A DNA stretch of 62,582 nucleotides from positions 40,261 to 102,842 of the forward strand of contig NZ_JAUFPN010000069.1 in NCBI RefSeq assembly GCF_030409335.1. Direction: 5' to 3'. The position numbers and the translations under genes were made by a program. The DNA is from Paeniroseomonas aquatica. GTDB lineage: Bacteria > Pseudomonadota > Alphaproteobacteria > Acetobacterales > Acetobacteraceae. Positions 50,462-60,730 of this stretch are shown here, piece by piece; position 1 is the first letter of the stretch; each line of letters opens with the position of its first letter. The notes beneath the pieces were generated by a model. The model did no database searches. It had not been told where the DNA came from and saw nothing but the letters and a program-made list of their open reading frames with translations.

Positions 50462-51504
50462 GGCTTTCGGTCCAGGGGATCGTCAAGCGCTTCGGCGCGA
50501 CCACGGCGCTCGGCGGCGTCGACCTCGATCTGGCGGAGGGGGAGTTCCTTACCATCCTCGGCCCTTCCGGCTCGGGCAAGACCACGCTGCTGAAGGTCGT
50601 CGCCGGCTTCGAGGCGCCGGATGCGGGGCGGGTCCGGCTCGGCGAGGAGGATGTGACCGAGGTGTCGCCGCGACAGCGCGATGTCGGGATGGTCTTCCAG
50701 AATTACGCGCTGTTCCCGCATCTGACCGTCGCGCAGAACGTCGCCTTCCCGCTCGAGATGCGGCGGCGGCCGAAGCCGGAGATCGCCAAGCGCGTCACGG
50801 AGGCGCTGGCGCTGGTCGAACTCGGCGCGCTGTCCGGGCGGCTGCCGCGGCAGCTCTCGGGCGGGCAGCAGCAGCGGGTGGCACTCGCCCGCGCCGTGGT
50901 CTTCGGCCCGCGGCTGCTGCTGCTAGACGAGCCCTTCGGTGCGCTCGACCGCAAGCTGCGGGAGGGGCTGCAGCTCGAGGTCCGGCGGCTGCAGCGCCGG
51001 CTCGGCCTGACCACGCTCTTCATCACCCATGACCAGGAGGAGGCGCTGGTGATGTCCGACCGGATCGCGGTGATGAACCACGGCAGGCTGGACCAGGTCG
51101 GCGCCCCGGCCGAGGTCTATGCCCGGCCGGCGACCCGGTTCGTGGCCGACTTCCTCGGCGAGTCCAACCTGCTGGAGGGCGAGGCGCGCGGCGATGCGGT
51201 GGCGGTGCCGGGCTTCGGCCCGGTGCCGGTGGCCTGCCCGCCGGGGCCGGCGACCCTGCTGCTGCGGCCGGAGGCCCTGCGCCTCGATGCCAAGGCGGCA
51301 GGCCTCGATTGCCGGGCGACCGGGCGGGTGGTGGAGACGATCTTCCTCGGGCTCTCCGCCAAGCTGCGGATCCGGGTGGAGGGTGGGCCGGAGGTGCTGG
51401 CGCGGGTGCCCTTGCGGCCCTCGACGCCGCCGCCGGCCGGGGAGGGGGCGACCGTCGCCCTCGGCTTCGCGGCGGAGGATGTGCATGTCGTCCCGCGTGG
51501 CTGA
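50458..51504 (+). CDS. ABC transporter ATP-binding protein, polyamine type
   Basis: 348 residues from an inferred TTG at 50458 overlapping the preceding TGA (TTGA); no ATG or GTG is close. Walker A GPSGSGKTTL, Q-loop VFQNYALFPH, signature LSGGQQQRVALARA, Walker B LLLLDEPFGALD, then the switch His in FITHDQEEAL. The C-terminal TOBE domain (about 240-348) is typical of PotA/FbpC. It energises uptake through the two permeases that follow. Confidence 0.92.
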   Translation: MRLSVQGIVKRFGATTALGGVDLDLAEGEFLTILGPSGSGKTTLLKVVAGFEAPDAGRVRLGEEDVTEVSPRQRDVGMVFQNYALFPHLTVAQNVAFPLEMRRRPKPEIAKRVTEALALVELGALSGRLPRQLSGGQQQRVALARAVVFGPRLLLLDEPFGALDRKLREGLQLEVRRLQRRLGLTTLFITHDQEEALVMSDRIAVMNHGRLDQVGAPAEVYARPATRFVADFLGESNLLEGEARGDAVAVPGFGPVPVACPPGPATLLLRPEALRLDAKAAGLDCRATGRVVETIFLGLSAKLRIRVEGGPEVLARVPLRPSTPPPAGEGATVALGFAAEDVHVVPRG

Positions 51505-52324
51505 CGCGCGTGAGCGCCTGTTGCTGCTGCTGGCGCTGCCGGCGCTGGTGTTGCTGCTCGGGCTGTTTGCCTTCCCGGTGCTGCGGCTGCTGGCGATGTC
51601 GGTCGAGGGCGGCAGCCTTGAGTATTTCGAGAAGGCGGCGCTCGACGGGCTCTATGTCTCGGTGCTGGCGGACAGCCTGCGCATCGCCTCGGTGGTGACC
51701 GGCATCTGCCTGGTTCTCGCCTATCCGGTGGCGCTCTGGCTCTCGCGGGCCGGGCGGCTCGGGCTGGCGCTCGGGCTGTTCGCCCTGCTGCTGCCGTTCT
51801 GGACCAGCGTGCTGGTGCGCACCTATGCCTGGATGGTGCTGCTCGGGCGCAATGGCGTGATGAACCGGATGCTGCGGGACTGGGGGCTGATCGATGCGCC
51901 GGTCATGCTGCTGTACAATACCTCGGGGGTGCTGATCGGCATGGTGCATGTGCTGCTGCCCTATATGGTCTTCCCCATCTATGCGGCGCTGCTGCGGGTG
52001 GACCCGGACCTCGGCCGCGCGGCGGAGGGGCTGGGCGCGCCGGCCTGGCGGGCCTTCACCCGCATCACCCTGCCGCTGTCGCTGCCGGGGGTCTCGGCCG
52101 GCTGCGCGCTGGTCTTCGTGCTCTCGCTCGGCTTCTTCATCACCCCGGCGCTGCTGGGGGGCGGGCGGGTCATCATGATCTCGATGCTGATCGAGCAGCA
52201 GGTGCGCGAATTCCTCGACTGGCCCTTCGCCGCGGCGCTGTCCGCGGTGCTGCTGGCGGTGACCTTGGGGATCTATGCGCTGGTCGGGCGCTTCGGCGGG
52301 AAGTCGCATCTTGCGACGCCGTAG
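51485..52324 (+). CDS. ABC transporter permease, polyamine type (first)
   Basis: 279 residues, PotB-like. The start at 51485 overlaps the ATPase gene by 20 bases. About six membrane helices. The EAA-type loop that docks on the ATPase reads EGLGAPAWRAFTRITLPLSLPG (late third). TTLG-like and RTYAWMVLLGRNG motifs match the PotB subgroup. Followed by the second permease after 13 bases. Confidence 0.9.
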   Translation: MSSRVADARERLLLLLALPALVLLLGLFAFPVLRLLAMSVEGGSLEYFEKAALDGLYVSVLADSLRIASVVTGICLVLAYPVALWLSRAGRLGLALGLFALLLPFWTSVLVRTYAWMVLLGRNGVMNRMLRDWGLIDAPVMLLYNTSGVLIGMVHVLLPYMVFPIYAALLRVDPDLGRAAEGLGAPAWRAFTRITLPLSLPGVSAGCALVFVLSLGFFITPALLGGGRVIMISMLIEQQVREFLDWPFAAALSAVLLAVTLGIYALVGRFGGKSHLATP

Positions 52325-52337
52325 CGCGGGACAAGCG

Positions 52338-53111
52338 ATGCTGACGGTCTTCGTCGGCATCGTCTTCGCCTTTCTCATGCTGCCGCTGCTGGTGGTCTTC
52401 CCGATCTCCATCTCCTCGGCCGCCTACCTGCAATTCCCGCCGCCGGGGTTCTCCTGGCAATGGTACCAGCGCTACCTGAACGACCCCGGCTGGATCGATG
52501 CGACCATCCGCAGCGTGCAGGCGGCCAGCCTCTGCACCGTGCTGGCGATGGGGCTCGGCGTGCCGCTGTCCTTCGCGCTGGTGCGCTCGCGCCGGCGCTG
52601 GGTGCGGGCGCTGGACCGGCTGGCGGCGGCGCCGATCATCGTGCCGACGATCATCCTCTCGATCGCGCTCTATGGCGTCTTCAGCCGGCTGCAGCTCATC
52701 GGCGCATGGTATGGCGTGGCGGTCGCGCATACCGTCCTCGCGCTGCCCTTCGTCGTCATCCTGACCAGCGCCGGGCTGCGGACCTTCGATGAGGCGCAGG
52801 AGCAGGCGGCCGCCGGTCTGGGCGCCAGCTGGTTCATCGCGGTCTGGCGCATCACCTTGCCGCAGCTGCGGCCGAGCCTGGTCTCGGCCGCCTTCCTCGC
52901 CTTCGTCAGCTCCTTCGATGAGCTGGTGCTGGCGATGTTCCTCTCCGGCGCCTCGATGACGCTGCCGAAGAAGATGTTCGACAACATCATGATGGAGGTG
53001 GACCCGACCATCGCCGCGGTCTCCGTGCTGCAGATCTTGCTGGTCGGGGTCTGCCTCGGGCTGACCGCGCTGTTCGGGCGTGGGGCGCTTGCGACGACAA
53101 TCTCGCGGTGA
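52338..53111 (+). CDS. ABC transporter permease, polyamine type (second)
   Basis: 257 residues, PotC-like. The ATG at 52338 lies 13 bases after the previous stop; upstream in-frame starts would add an Arg-rich tail. Membrane helices at about 5-25, 60-80, 95-115, 130-150, 180-200 and 230-250. EAA loop GLGASWFIAVWRITLPQLRPS; SSFDELVLAMF follows. It is last in the ABC operon; its stop is 3 bases before the second palindromic element. Confidence 0.9.
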   Translation: MLTVFVGIVFAFLMLPLLVVFPISISSAAYLQFPPPGFSWQWYQRYLNDPGWIDATIRSVQAASLCTVLAMGLGVPLSFALVRSRRRWVRALDRLAAAPIIVPTIILSIALYGVFSRLQLIGAWYGVAVAHTVLALPFVVILTSAGLRTFDEAQEQAAAGLGASWFIAVWRITLPQLRPSLVSAAFLAFVSSFDELVLAMFLSGASMTLPKKMFDNIMMEVDPTIAAVSVLQILLVGVCLGLTALFGRGALATTISR

Positions 53112-53114
53112 GCA

Positions 53115-53256
53115 GGAAGGTTGGGGAGGGAAAGGTATTCCCTCCCCAAGCCCCACCTTTCCTTTTTGTGAGTCCGGCACCTGCCGCGCGGCAGGTGCCG
53201 GACTCAGAGAAATAGAGGAGGGGTCCGGGGAGGATACTTCCTCCCCGGCCTTTCCT
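53115..53256. repeat. 142-bp palindromic element, copy B
   Basis: Hairpin TTGGGGAGGG (53121-53130)/CCCTCCCCAA (53140-53149), a perfect 38-bp palindrome at 53169-53206 with CCGCGCGG near its centre, and hairpin CCGGGGAGGA (53225-53234)/TCCTCCCCGG (53239-53248). The left end is GGAAGGTT and the right part contains TCTATTTCTC reversed, matching copy A (38376-38517) in the opposite orientation. No open frame. Located between the permease gene and the FAD oxidoreductase gene. Confidence 0.88.
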
Positions 53257-53261
53257 GTTTC

Positions 53262-53273
53262 GTCGGTACCGAC
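53262..53273. repeat. 12-bp perfect palindrome upstream of the FAD oxidoreductase gene
   Basis: GTCGGTACCGAC, self-complementary, 24 bases before the ATG at 53298 and 5 bases past the 142-bp element. The position suits an operator, but nothing else supports that. Confidence 0.5.
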
Positions 53274-53297
53274 AATTTCCAGGACCAAGGGAAGCCC

Positions 53298-54626
53298 ATG
53301 GACCCCACCGTCTTCCATCCCGACTTCAAGGCCGCGCCCTACTGGTGGGACGACATCACCATGGGCGACGACCTGCCGCAGGAGCTGCCGGCCCGCGCTG
53401 ATGTGGTGATCGTCGGTGGCGGCCTCACGGGTCTCAACTGCGCCATCGAGCTCGGCCGCGGCGGTGCCCATGCGGTGGTGCTGGATGCGGAGCCGCTGGG
53501 CTTCGGCGCTTCCACCCGCAATGGCGGCGGCGTCTCCGGCGGCAACAACGTCGGCAAGGGGCTCTCGGGCGCCAAGGGGCGGCAGGGGGTGGAGGAGGCC
53601 AAGGCCGAGATGCGCGCCATCATGGCGGATGGCCTGGCCGGGCTGAACCACATCGAGGGGCTGATCGCCCGCGAAGCCATCGACTGCCACTACGAGCGCA
53701 CCGGCCGCTTCGTCGGCGCCTGGACGCCGAAGCACTATGACGGGATGGCGGCCAAGGCGGAGGTGCTGAACGAGCTGGCCGATGCCGATGCCCACATGGT
53801 GCCACGCGACCGGCAGCGGGAGGAGATCGCCTCCGACTACTACCATGGCGGGATGGTGGTGAACCGCACCGGCAAGATTCATCCGGCGCTCTATCACCGC
53901 GGGCTGACGGCCGCGGCGCGGAAGCATGGCGCGACGCTGATCGGCACCTGCCGCGCGGGCAAGCTGACCCGCATCGCCGAGGGCTGGCGGGTCGAGACGA
54001 CCAAGGGGCCGATCGAGGCCAAGGACGTGGTGATCGCCACCAACGGCTATACCGGCGGGTTGACGCCGGACCTGAAGCGCCGGCTGATCCCGGTCGCCTC
54101 GCATATCATCGCGACGGAGGTGCTGGACCCGGCGCTGGCCGCGAGCCTGATCCCGAAGCGGCGAACCTTGGCCGACAGCCGCCGCATCCTGTCCTACTAC
54201 CGGATGTCGCCGGATGGGACGCGGGTGCTGTTCGGCGGCCGCGCCCGCTTCACCCAGGTCTCGCCCGAGGTCTCGGCGCCCATTTTGCGGGAGATGATGC
54301 TGGCGCGCTGGCCGCAGCTGAAGGGCGTGCGCGTCACCCATGCCTGGACCGGCAACGTCGCCTTCGCCTTCGACGCGCTGCCGCACATGGGCGTCACGCC
54401 GAAGGGGCTGCACTACGCCATGGGCTGCAACGGCTCCGGCGTGGCGATGCTCTCCTACCTCGGCGCGGAGGTCGGCAAGAAGCTGCTGGGCGGGACCAAC
54501 CGCCTGCCGGTCTTCGACGGGCGGGACTTCCCGACCCGCGCCTTCTACACCGGCACGCCCTGGATGCTGCCGATCGTCGGCAATTGGTACCGCTTCCGCG
54601 ACTGGCTGGACCGTCGCGCGGCATGA
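53298..54626 (+). CDS. FAD-dependent amine oxidoreductase (gamma-glutamylputrescine oxidase-like)
   Basis: 442 residues. N-terminal dinucleotide fold VVIVGGGLTGLNCAIELGR, then LGFGASTRNGGGVSGGN (flavin region), a mid-protein GYTGGLTPDLKRR, and late GNVAFAFDALPHMG with SGVAMLSYLG that close the FAD site. It belongs to the DAO superfamily of amine and amino-acid oxidases; PuuB-like enzymes oxidise glutamylated putrescine. Context with the polyamine ABC genes supports an amine substrate, but no glutamylputrescine synthetase is present here. It overlaps the next possible start by 4 bases. Confidence 0.85.
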   Translation: MDPTVFHPDFKAAPYWWDDITMGDDLPQELPARADVVIVGGGLTGLNCAIELGRGGAHAVVLDAEPLGFGASTRNGGGVSGGNNVGKGLSGAKGRQGVEEAKAEMRAIMADGLAGLNHIEGLIAREAIDCHYERTGRFVGAWTPKHYDGMAAKAEVLNELADADAHMVPRDRQREEIASDYYHGGMVVNRTGKIHPALYHRGLTAAARKHGATLIGTCRAGKLTRIAEGWRVETTKGPIEAKDVVIATNGYTGGLTPDLKRRLIPVASHIIATEVLDPALAASLIPKRRTLADSRRILSYYRMSPDGTRVLFGGRARFTQVSPEVSAPILREMMLARWPQLKGVRVTHAWTGNVAFAFDALPHMGVTPKGLHYAMGCNGSGVAMLSYLGAEVGKKLLGGTNRLPVFDGRDFPTRAFYTGTPWMLPIVGNWYRFRDWLDRRAA

Positions 54627-54640
54627 CCGGGGAAAGCCCC

Positions 54641-55036
54641 ATGGACATCACCAGGGCGGCGCTGGAGGCCGGCATCGCCAGCTTCGAAGCGACGCATGGC
54701 GGCGTGCCCGACAGCTTCCAGCCGCTGATCCGCCACGCCCCCGGCGCCTTCGCCGGCTATGGGTTGATGCGCGCCTCCCTCATGCGCGGGCAGGAGGATG
54801 GCGGCGCGCTCGATCTCAAGACCAAGGAGCTGATCTTCGCCCTGCTCGATGTGCTGGTCGGGCAGACCCGCGGCGCCAAGGCGCATGCGGCCAATGCCAT
54901 CCGGCTCGGCCTGACCCTGCCGGAGCTGGCGGAGGGGCTGGTGCAATGCCTGATGGTCGGCGGCATCACGGTCTGGAACCTGACGGGCCGCGAGGTGATG
55001 GAGCATTGTGAGGCCATCGTCGCCGAAAGGGGCTGA
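54641..55036 (+). CDS. Carboxymuconolactone decarboxylase-like protein without the Cys pair
   Basis: 131 residues. Compact helical CMD/AhpD-like domain: KTKELIFALLDVLVGQ then GAKAHAANAIRLGLTLPEL. The CxxC of AhpD is absent; the His remains, resembling the decarboxylase-type or unknown subgroups. The ATG at 54641 has GGGGAAAG 5 bases upstream; an ATG at 54623 that overlaps the oxidoreductase stop is an alternative start. Probably co-expressed with the oxidase; function unknown. Confidence 0.78.
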   Translation: MDITRAALEAGIASFEATHGGVPDSFQPLIRHAPGAFAGYGLMRASLMRGQEDGGALDLKTKELIFALLDVLVGQTRGAKAHAANAIRLGLTLPELAEGLVQCLMVGGITVWNLTGREVMEHCEAIVAERG

Positions 55037-55083
55037 ACCATTCGCTCCCCGTCGCGCTCTGCAAGCCAGGGAGGCGAATGCGG

Positions 55084-57012
55084 ATGCGTGGGCGGCGATG
55101 GGCTTTGGGGTTGGGGCTGCCGCTGCTGGCCATCGTGGTGCTGGTGCTGCTGTTCCGCTGGGACTGGCTGATTCCGATCGTCGAGGCGCAGGCGACCGCC
55201 CGGCTCGGCCGGCCGGTGACGATCGAGCATCTGCACGTGAAGTTGGGCAAGGTGACCAGCATCACCGCCGAAGGGTTGCGCATCGGCAACCCGGATGGCT
55301 TCGAGGATGCGCCGCCCTTTGCCGCCATCCCCCGGGCCAGCCTGGATTTCGATGTCGCCGGCTGGCTGCGCGACCGCTCCGTCGCCATTCCCGTGGTCAC
55401 GCTGGACCAGCCGGTCTTCGAGGTGATCGGCCGCGCCGACGGCAAGGATAATTACACCTTCGATTTCGGCGGCCCGCGCGAGACGGTGGCCGAGGCGGCG
55501 ACGCCGGGGCCGAAGATTGGCGCGCTGCGGATCACCGGTGGCCAGGCCCATGTCGCGATCGCCAAGCTGAGGGCCGACTTCCGCATCGAGGCGGCGACCG
55601 AGGATCCGGCAGGCGAACCCGCGCGGATCGTCGCCAAGGCGCGCGGCACCTACGCCGCCCAGCCCATCACCGCCGACCTGCGCGGCGGCGCCATCCTCAA
55701 CCTGCGCGATGACGAGACGCCCTGGCCGGTGCAGCTGACCCTGGCGAACGGACCGACGCGGGTCTCGCTGCAGGGCACCTTGCAGGACCCGGTGGCGCTG
55801 AAAGGGGCCGATCTGCGGCTGGATTTCGCCGGGCCGGACATGGCGCTGCTGGCGCCGCTGGTCGGCGTGGCGATCCCGGCGACGCCGCCCTACCGGGTGA
55901 CCGGCAAGCTCGACTATGGCGAGGGCGCCTTCCGCTTCACCGATGTCGACGGGCGGCTCGGCCGCAGCGATATCGCCGGGCGCTTCAGCATCACCCCCTC
56001 GCGGGAGCGGCCGGTGCTGGATGCGGATGTGAGTTCGAAGCGGGTGGATCTGGCCGATCTCGGCGGCTTCATCGGCGGGACGCCGGGCCGGGCGAATACG
56101 CCGGGGCAGACGGCGCAGCAGCGTCAGGCCCTGGCCCGGGCCGTGGCGAGCCCGCGCCTGCTGCCGACCTCGCCGATCAGCGTGCCGCGGTTGCGGGCGG
56201 CCGATATCCACCTGCGCTACAGCGCCGCTTCCATCATTGGCCAGGGCATGCCCTTTGACAGCATGCAGGTGACGCTGGACATCGAGGACGGCACCATCCG
56301 GCTGCACCCCGTCCAATTCGGCATCGGCCAGGGCCGGCTGGGCGGCGAATTCCTGCTGACGCCGCAGGAGAATGGCGCGCTGCGGGCCAAGGGGGAGCTG
56401 GAGCTGCGGCGGGTCGATATCTCCCGCCTGATGCAAGCGGCCGGTGCCGGCGGGGCGGGCTCGCTCGGCGGGGTCGGGCGGATCGACGCGGTGGGCAAGT
56501 CGCTGTCCGACATGCTGGGGCATGGCGACGGGGAGCTGACCCTGGTGACGGTGGGTGGGGAGCTATCCTCGCTGCTGGTCGACCTCTCCGGGCTGCAGTT
56601 CGGCAATGCGCTGCTTTCGGCGCTGGGGATTCCGGCACGGACGAAGATCGAGTGCCTGATCGGCGACTTCGCGCTGCGGCGCGGCCAGCTCACGACCCGC
56701 AGCCTGCTGCTGGATACCGAGAACTACGTGGTCAACGGCGGCGGCTCGGCCGACATGGCGCGGGAGGTGCTGGACTGGCGGCTGCGGACCTCCAGCAAGC
56801 GTTTCTCCGTCGGCTCCCTGCCGACGCCCATCGCCATCACCGGCAGCTTCAAGAATCCCTCCATCCTGCCCGAGGTGGGGGAGCTCGCGGCGCGCGGCGG
56901 CGCGGCGGTGGGGCTCGGGGTGCTGTTCCCGCCGCTGGCGCTGCTGCCGACCATCCAGCTCGGCGTCGGCGAGAACAGCGACTGCGAGCAGCTGACCCGC
57001 CGCCGCGGCTGA
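55084..57012 (+). CDS. AsmA-family protein
   Basis: 642 residues from 55084 (644 from the ATG at 55078); GGGAGG lies 9 bases before 55084. One N-terminal membrane helix (about 9-27), then a long periplasmic beta-rich part. AsmA signature: ATARLGRPVTIEHLHVKLGK and the late VNGGGSADMAREVLDWRL, with FKNPSILPE near the end. By family, AsmA/TamB-like proteins take part in lipid transport between membranes. No neighbouring partner gene. Confidence 0.87.
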   Translation: MRGRRWALGLGLPLLAIVVLVLLFRWDWLIPIVEAQATARLGRPVTIEHLHVKLGKVTSITAEGLRIGNPDGFEDAPPFAAIPRASLDFDVAGWLRDRSVAIPVVTLDQPVFEVIGRADGKDNYTFDFGGPRETVAEAATPGPKIGALRITGGQAHVAIAKLRADFRIEAATEDPAGEPARIVAKARGTYAAQPITADLRGGAILNLRDDETPWPVQLTLANGPTRVSLQGTLQDPVALKGADLRLDFAGPDMALLAPLVGVAIPATPPYRVTGKLDYGEGAFRFTDVDGRLGRSDIAGRFSITPSRERPVLDADVSSKRVDLADLGGFIGGTPGRANTPGQTAQQRQALARAVASPRLLPTSPISVPRLRAADIHLRYSAASIIGQGMPFDSMQVTLDIEDGTIRLHPVQFGIGQGRLGGEFLLTPQENGALRAKGELELRRVDISRLMQAAGAGGAGSLGGVGRIDAVGKSLSDMLGHGDGELTLVTVGGELSSLLVDLSGLQFGNALLSALGIPARTKIECLIGDFALRRGQLTTRSLLLDTENYVVNGGGSADMAREVLDWRLRTSSKRFSVGSLPTPIAITGSFKNPSILPEVGELAARGGAAVGLGVLFPPLALLPTIQLGVGENSDCEQLTRRRG

Positions 57013-57016
57013 TCCC

Positions 57017-57229
57017 TCAGGCCGGGGTCGTCGCCCGGCCGGAGAGGCAGGTTTTCATGAAATTCCGCCGCGGCGCGCCGCGCAGCTGCTGGCCGCGGGC
57101 CTGGGCGGCGCAGGTCCGCATCTTGGCCTGCTGAGCCAGCTGGGCCGGGCTCGGCTCCCGCCGCTCGGCGGCGGTGGCGGGCAGGGCCAGGAGCAGGGCG
57201 AGCAGGGGCAGGCGGGCGATCCAGCGCAT
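57017..57229 (-). CDS. Small exported PsiF-repeat protein
   Basis: 70 residues. Signal peptide about 1-20 (LLLALPATAA). The mature part has one PsiF-like unit: QQAKMRTCAAQARGQQLRG, then RRNFMKTCLSG, with the two conserved Cys. PsiF was first seen as phosphate-starvation induced in E. coli; function unknown. Start at the ATG 57229; an in-frame ATG at 57265 is less likely. It converges on the AsmA-like gene, 4 bases apart. Confidence 0.75.
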   Translation of the reverse strand: MRWIARLPLLALLLALPATAAERREPSPAQLAQQAKMRTCAAQARGQQLRGAPRRNFMKTCLSGRATTPA

Positions 57230-57321
57230 GGCGGCGACTCCGGTTTGGTATCGCAATGAAACCACCGGATGGGTTTCCGATCAACCGGCTCGATGGATGT
57301 CGTCTCCCCCCCGCGCCCGGG

Positions 57322-58454
57322 TCAGACGTAGCCCGGGCCTTCGATGGCCGGATGCGCGACGAGGAAGCCCTCATCCACCTCCACCCCGATCCCTGGCGCA
57401 TCCAACGGCAGCACCATGCCGTCGCCGCCGATCCGCCAGGGCTCGCTGCCAAGTGCGTCGCGGAAGAGGTTGGCCCTGGAGACATCGGCTTCGAAATAGC
57501 CGGCATTCTCGATGGCGGCGAGCAGGTGGATCGAGGCGGCCTGGTTGACGCCGGTCATCGAGGAATGCGGGTTCACCGGGATCTTGAAGGCGCTGGCCAT
57601 GGCGGCGATGCGCAGCGTCTCGGTGATGCCGCCGCATTTGGACAGGTCGGGCTGCCAGATGGTAATGGCCCGGTCCTCCAGCACGCGGGTGAATTCGAAG
57701 CGGGTGAAGTGGTTCTCCCCGGCGGCCAGCGGCGTGCGGCCGTAGCCGGCGGCCTGGGCGTAGTGGTGGTGGTCGTGCGCGGGGAAGGGTTCTTCCAGCC
57801 AGCCGATGTCGAGCGCATCCATGGCCGGCATGACGCGACGCACGTCGGCGATGGTATAGCCGGTATTGGCATCGGTCAGGATCGCCAGCCCGTCGCCGAA
57901 GGAATTGCGCACGGCCTCCATCCGGGCGGTGTCGTCGCGCACGGTATCGCCGATGCGGAGCTTCACCGCGCGGTAGCCGGCCTCGATCAGCGGCTGCGCC
58001 TCGTCGATCAGCGCGGCGGGCGGCTGGTAGCCCAGCGCGACGCCGCCGGCATAGGCGGGGATGGGGCGGCGGCTGCCGCCGAGCAGCTTCCACAGCGGCC
58101 AGCCGACCGCCTTGCCCTTGATGTCCCAGAGCGCCATGTCGATGCCCGACATCGCCATGGCGCAGGCCGCGCCCATGCCGTGGCTGCCGAGCTGGTACTT
58201 GTAGATCCGCGCCCAGACGCCGGTGGTGTCGCTCGCATCCATGCCCAGGATGAGCTGGGTGAGCGTGGTCTCGATCAGCTTCGCGATGGCGGTATGGGCA
58301 CGGCCGTGGTGGCTCTCGCCCCAGCCCACGATGCCGTCCTCGGTCGTCACCTTCACCATGACGCAGTCGCGTTTCACGGATTGCCCGATGCCAAGCCGGA
58401 CGCCGCCGGGCGGGACGGGGAAGCTGGTCGGATAGGCCTTGATGGCGGTGATCT

Positions 58455-58458
<4 letters not shown>
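57322..58458 (-). CDS. Enolase-superfamily enzyme (mandelate racemase/muconate lactonising type), first copy
   Basis: 378 residues. The N-terminal capping domain precedes a barrel with the first general-base motif GYRAVKLRIG, metal ligands in LTDANTGY (Asp), WLEEPF (Glu) and AAGENHF (Glu), and the late His in NPHSSMTG. The KxR plus His pairing fits the mandelate-racemase subgroup of acid-sugar dehydratases and racemases, but substrate cannot be told. The ATG overlaps the next gene's stop (ATGA); it shares the fold but not close sequence with that gene product. Confidence 0.9.
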
Positions 58459-59620
<1,162 letters not shown>

Positions 59621-59624
<4 letters not shown>

Positions 59625-60616
59625 GCGTGCATCCCCAGGCTGGCGCGGCGGGCGGCATGGGCCGCAGCCGCCTCCGGGTTGATGAGGTGGTGCGGCGGCT
59701 CGCCGCGCAGCACGCGGACCACCTCGGCGGCGGCGACGCTGCTCATGGTCACCGCGGATTCCCGCGACAGGCCGGCGACATGCGGGGAGAGGATCGTGTT
59801 CGGGAAGTCCCGCAGCGGGTGCCCGGCCGCCAGCGGCTGGTGCGCATAGACATCGAGCGCGGCGCCGCCGATGCGGCCCTCGCGCAGCGCCGCGACCAGC
59901 GCGGCCTCGTCCGCCACCGCGCCGCGGGCGACGTTGCAGAGCCAGGCGGTCGGCTTCATCCGGCCGATCAGCGCGGCGGAGGCGAGGCCGGTGGTCGCGG
60001 GGGTCAGCGGGCAGGCGAGGGCGAGGTAGTCGCTCTCGGCGAAGAGCGTCTCCAGTGCGGCGTAGTCGACGAAGGGCGGCAGCGCTTCCCGCCGCCGCTG
60101 GAAGCCGAGGACGCGCATGCGGAAGCCGTGATGCGCGATCTCGGCCAGACGCGTGCCGATGGCGCCGACGCCGACGATGCCCAGCGTCCGGCCACGCAGT
60201 TCGGTCGCGGTCGCGGCCAGGGCACGGCCGGGCTTCCAGCCCTCCATCAGATGGACCGCGGCCATGCGCTGCACCTGCCGGGCCGCGGCCAGCATCTGGG
60301 CCACGACGAATTCGGCGACGGCATCGGCGTTGGCGCCGGGCACGTTGGTGACCAGCACGCCATGGGCGGTGCAGTTCTCGACCGGGATGAGGTCGACGCC
60401 GACGCCGTGCCGTGCCGCGACCAGCAGCGAGGGGCAGGCGGCGGCGAGGTCCCCGGGCAGCTTCTGGCGGACGATGACGGCATGGGCCTCTTGGCAGAGG
60501 GCAAGGAGCTGGTCGGGGCTCTGCTCGCCGCCGGGCCCTTCGATGATCTCGCAGCCGGCGTCGCGCAGGATCGCCATGCCGGCCGGCTCGATGGCCTCGG
60601 TCAATGCCACCTTCAT
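59621..60616 (-). CDS. D-isomer-specific 2-hydroxyacid dehydrogenase
   Basis: 331 residues. NAD-binding Rossmann motif LGIVGVGAIGTRLAEIA; catalytic residues Arg in NVARGAVADE, Glu in LDVYAHQ (the usual Glu position is diverged), and His in LSPHVAGLS. Reduces 2-oxo acids to D-2-hydroxy acids. First gene in the operon with the two enolase-superfamily genes, each junction an ATGA overlap; the upstream gap is shared with the divergent GatC-like gene. Confidence 0.9.
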
Positions 60617-60730
60617 GGCCGCCCTCCCAAATCATTTCAGGGGAGGTTACGCGCCGGGCACGCCGCTTGCTACCCCGGGCGGGAGGGAGCCAGGATGTGG
60701 CGCCCAATGCCCGATCGGGGAGCAGAGACG

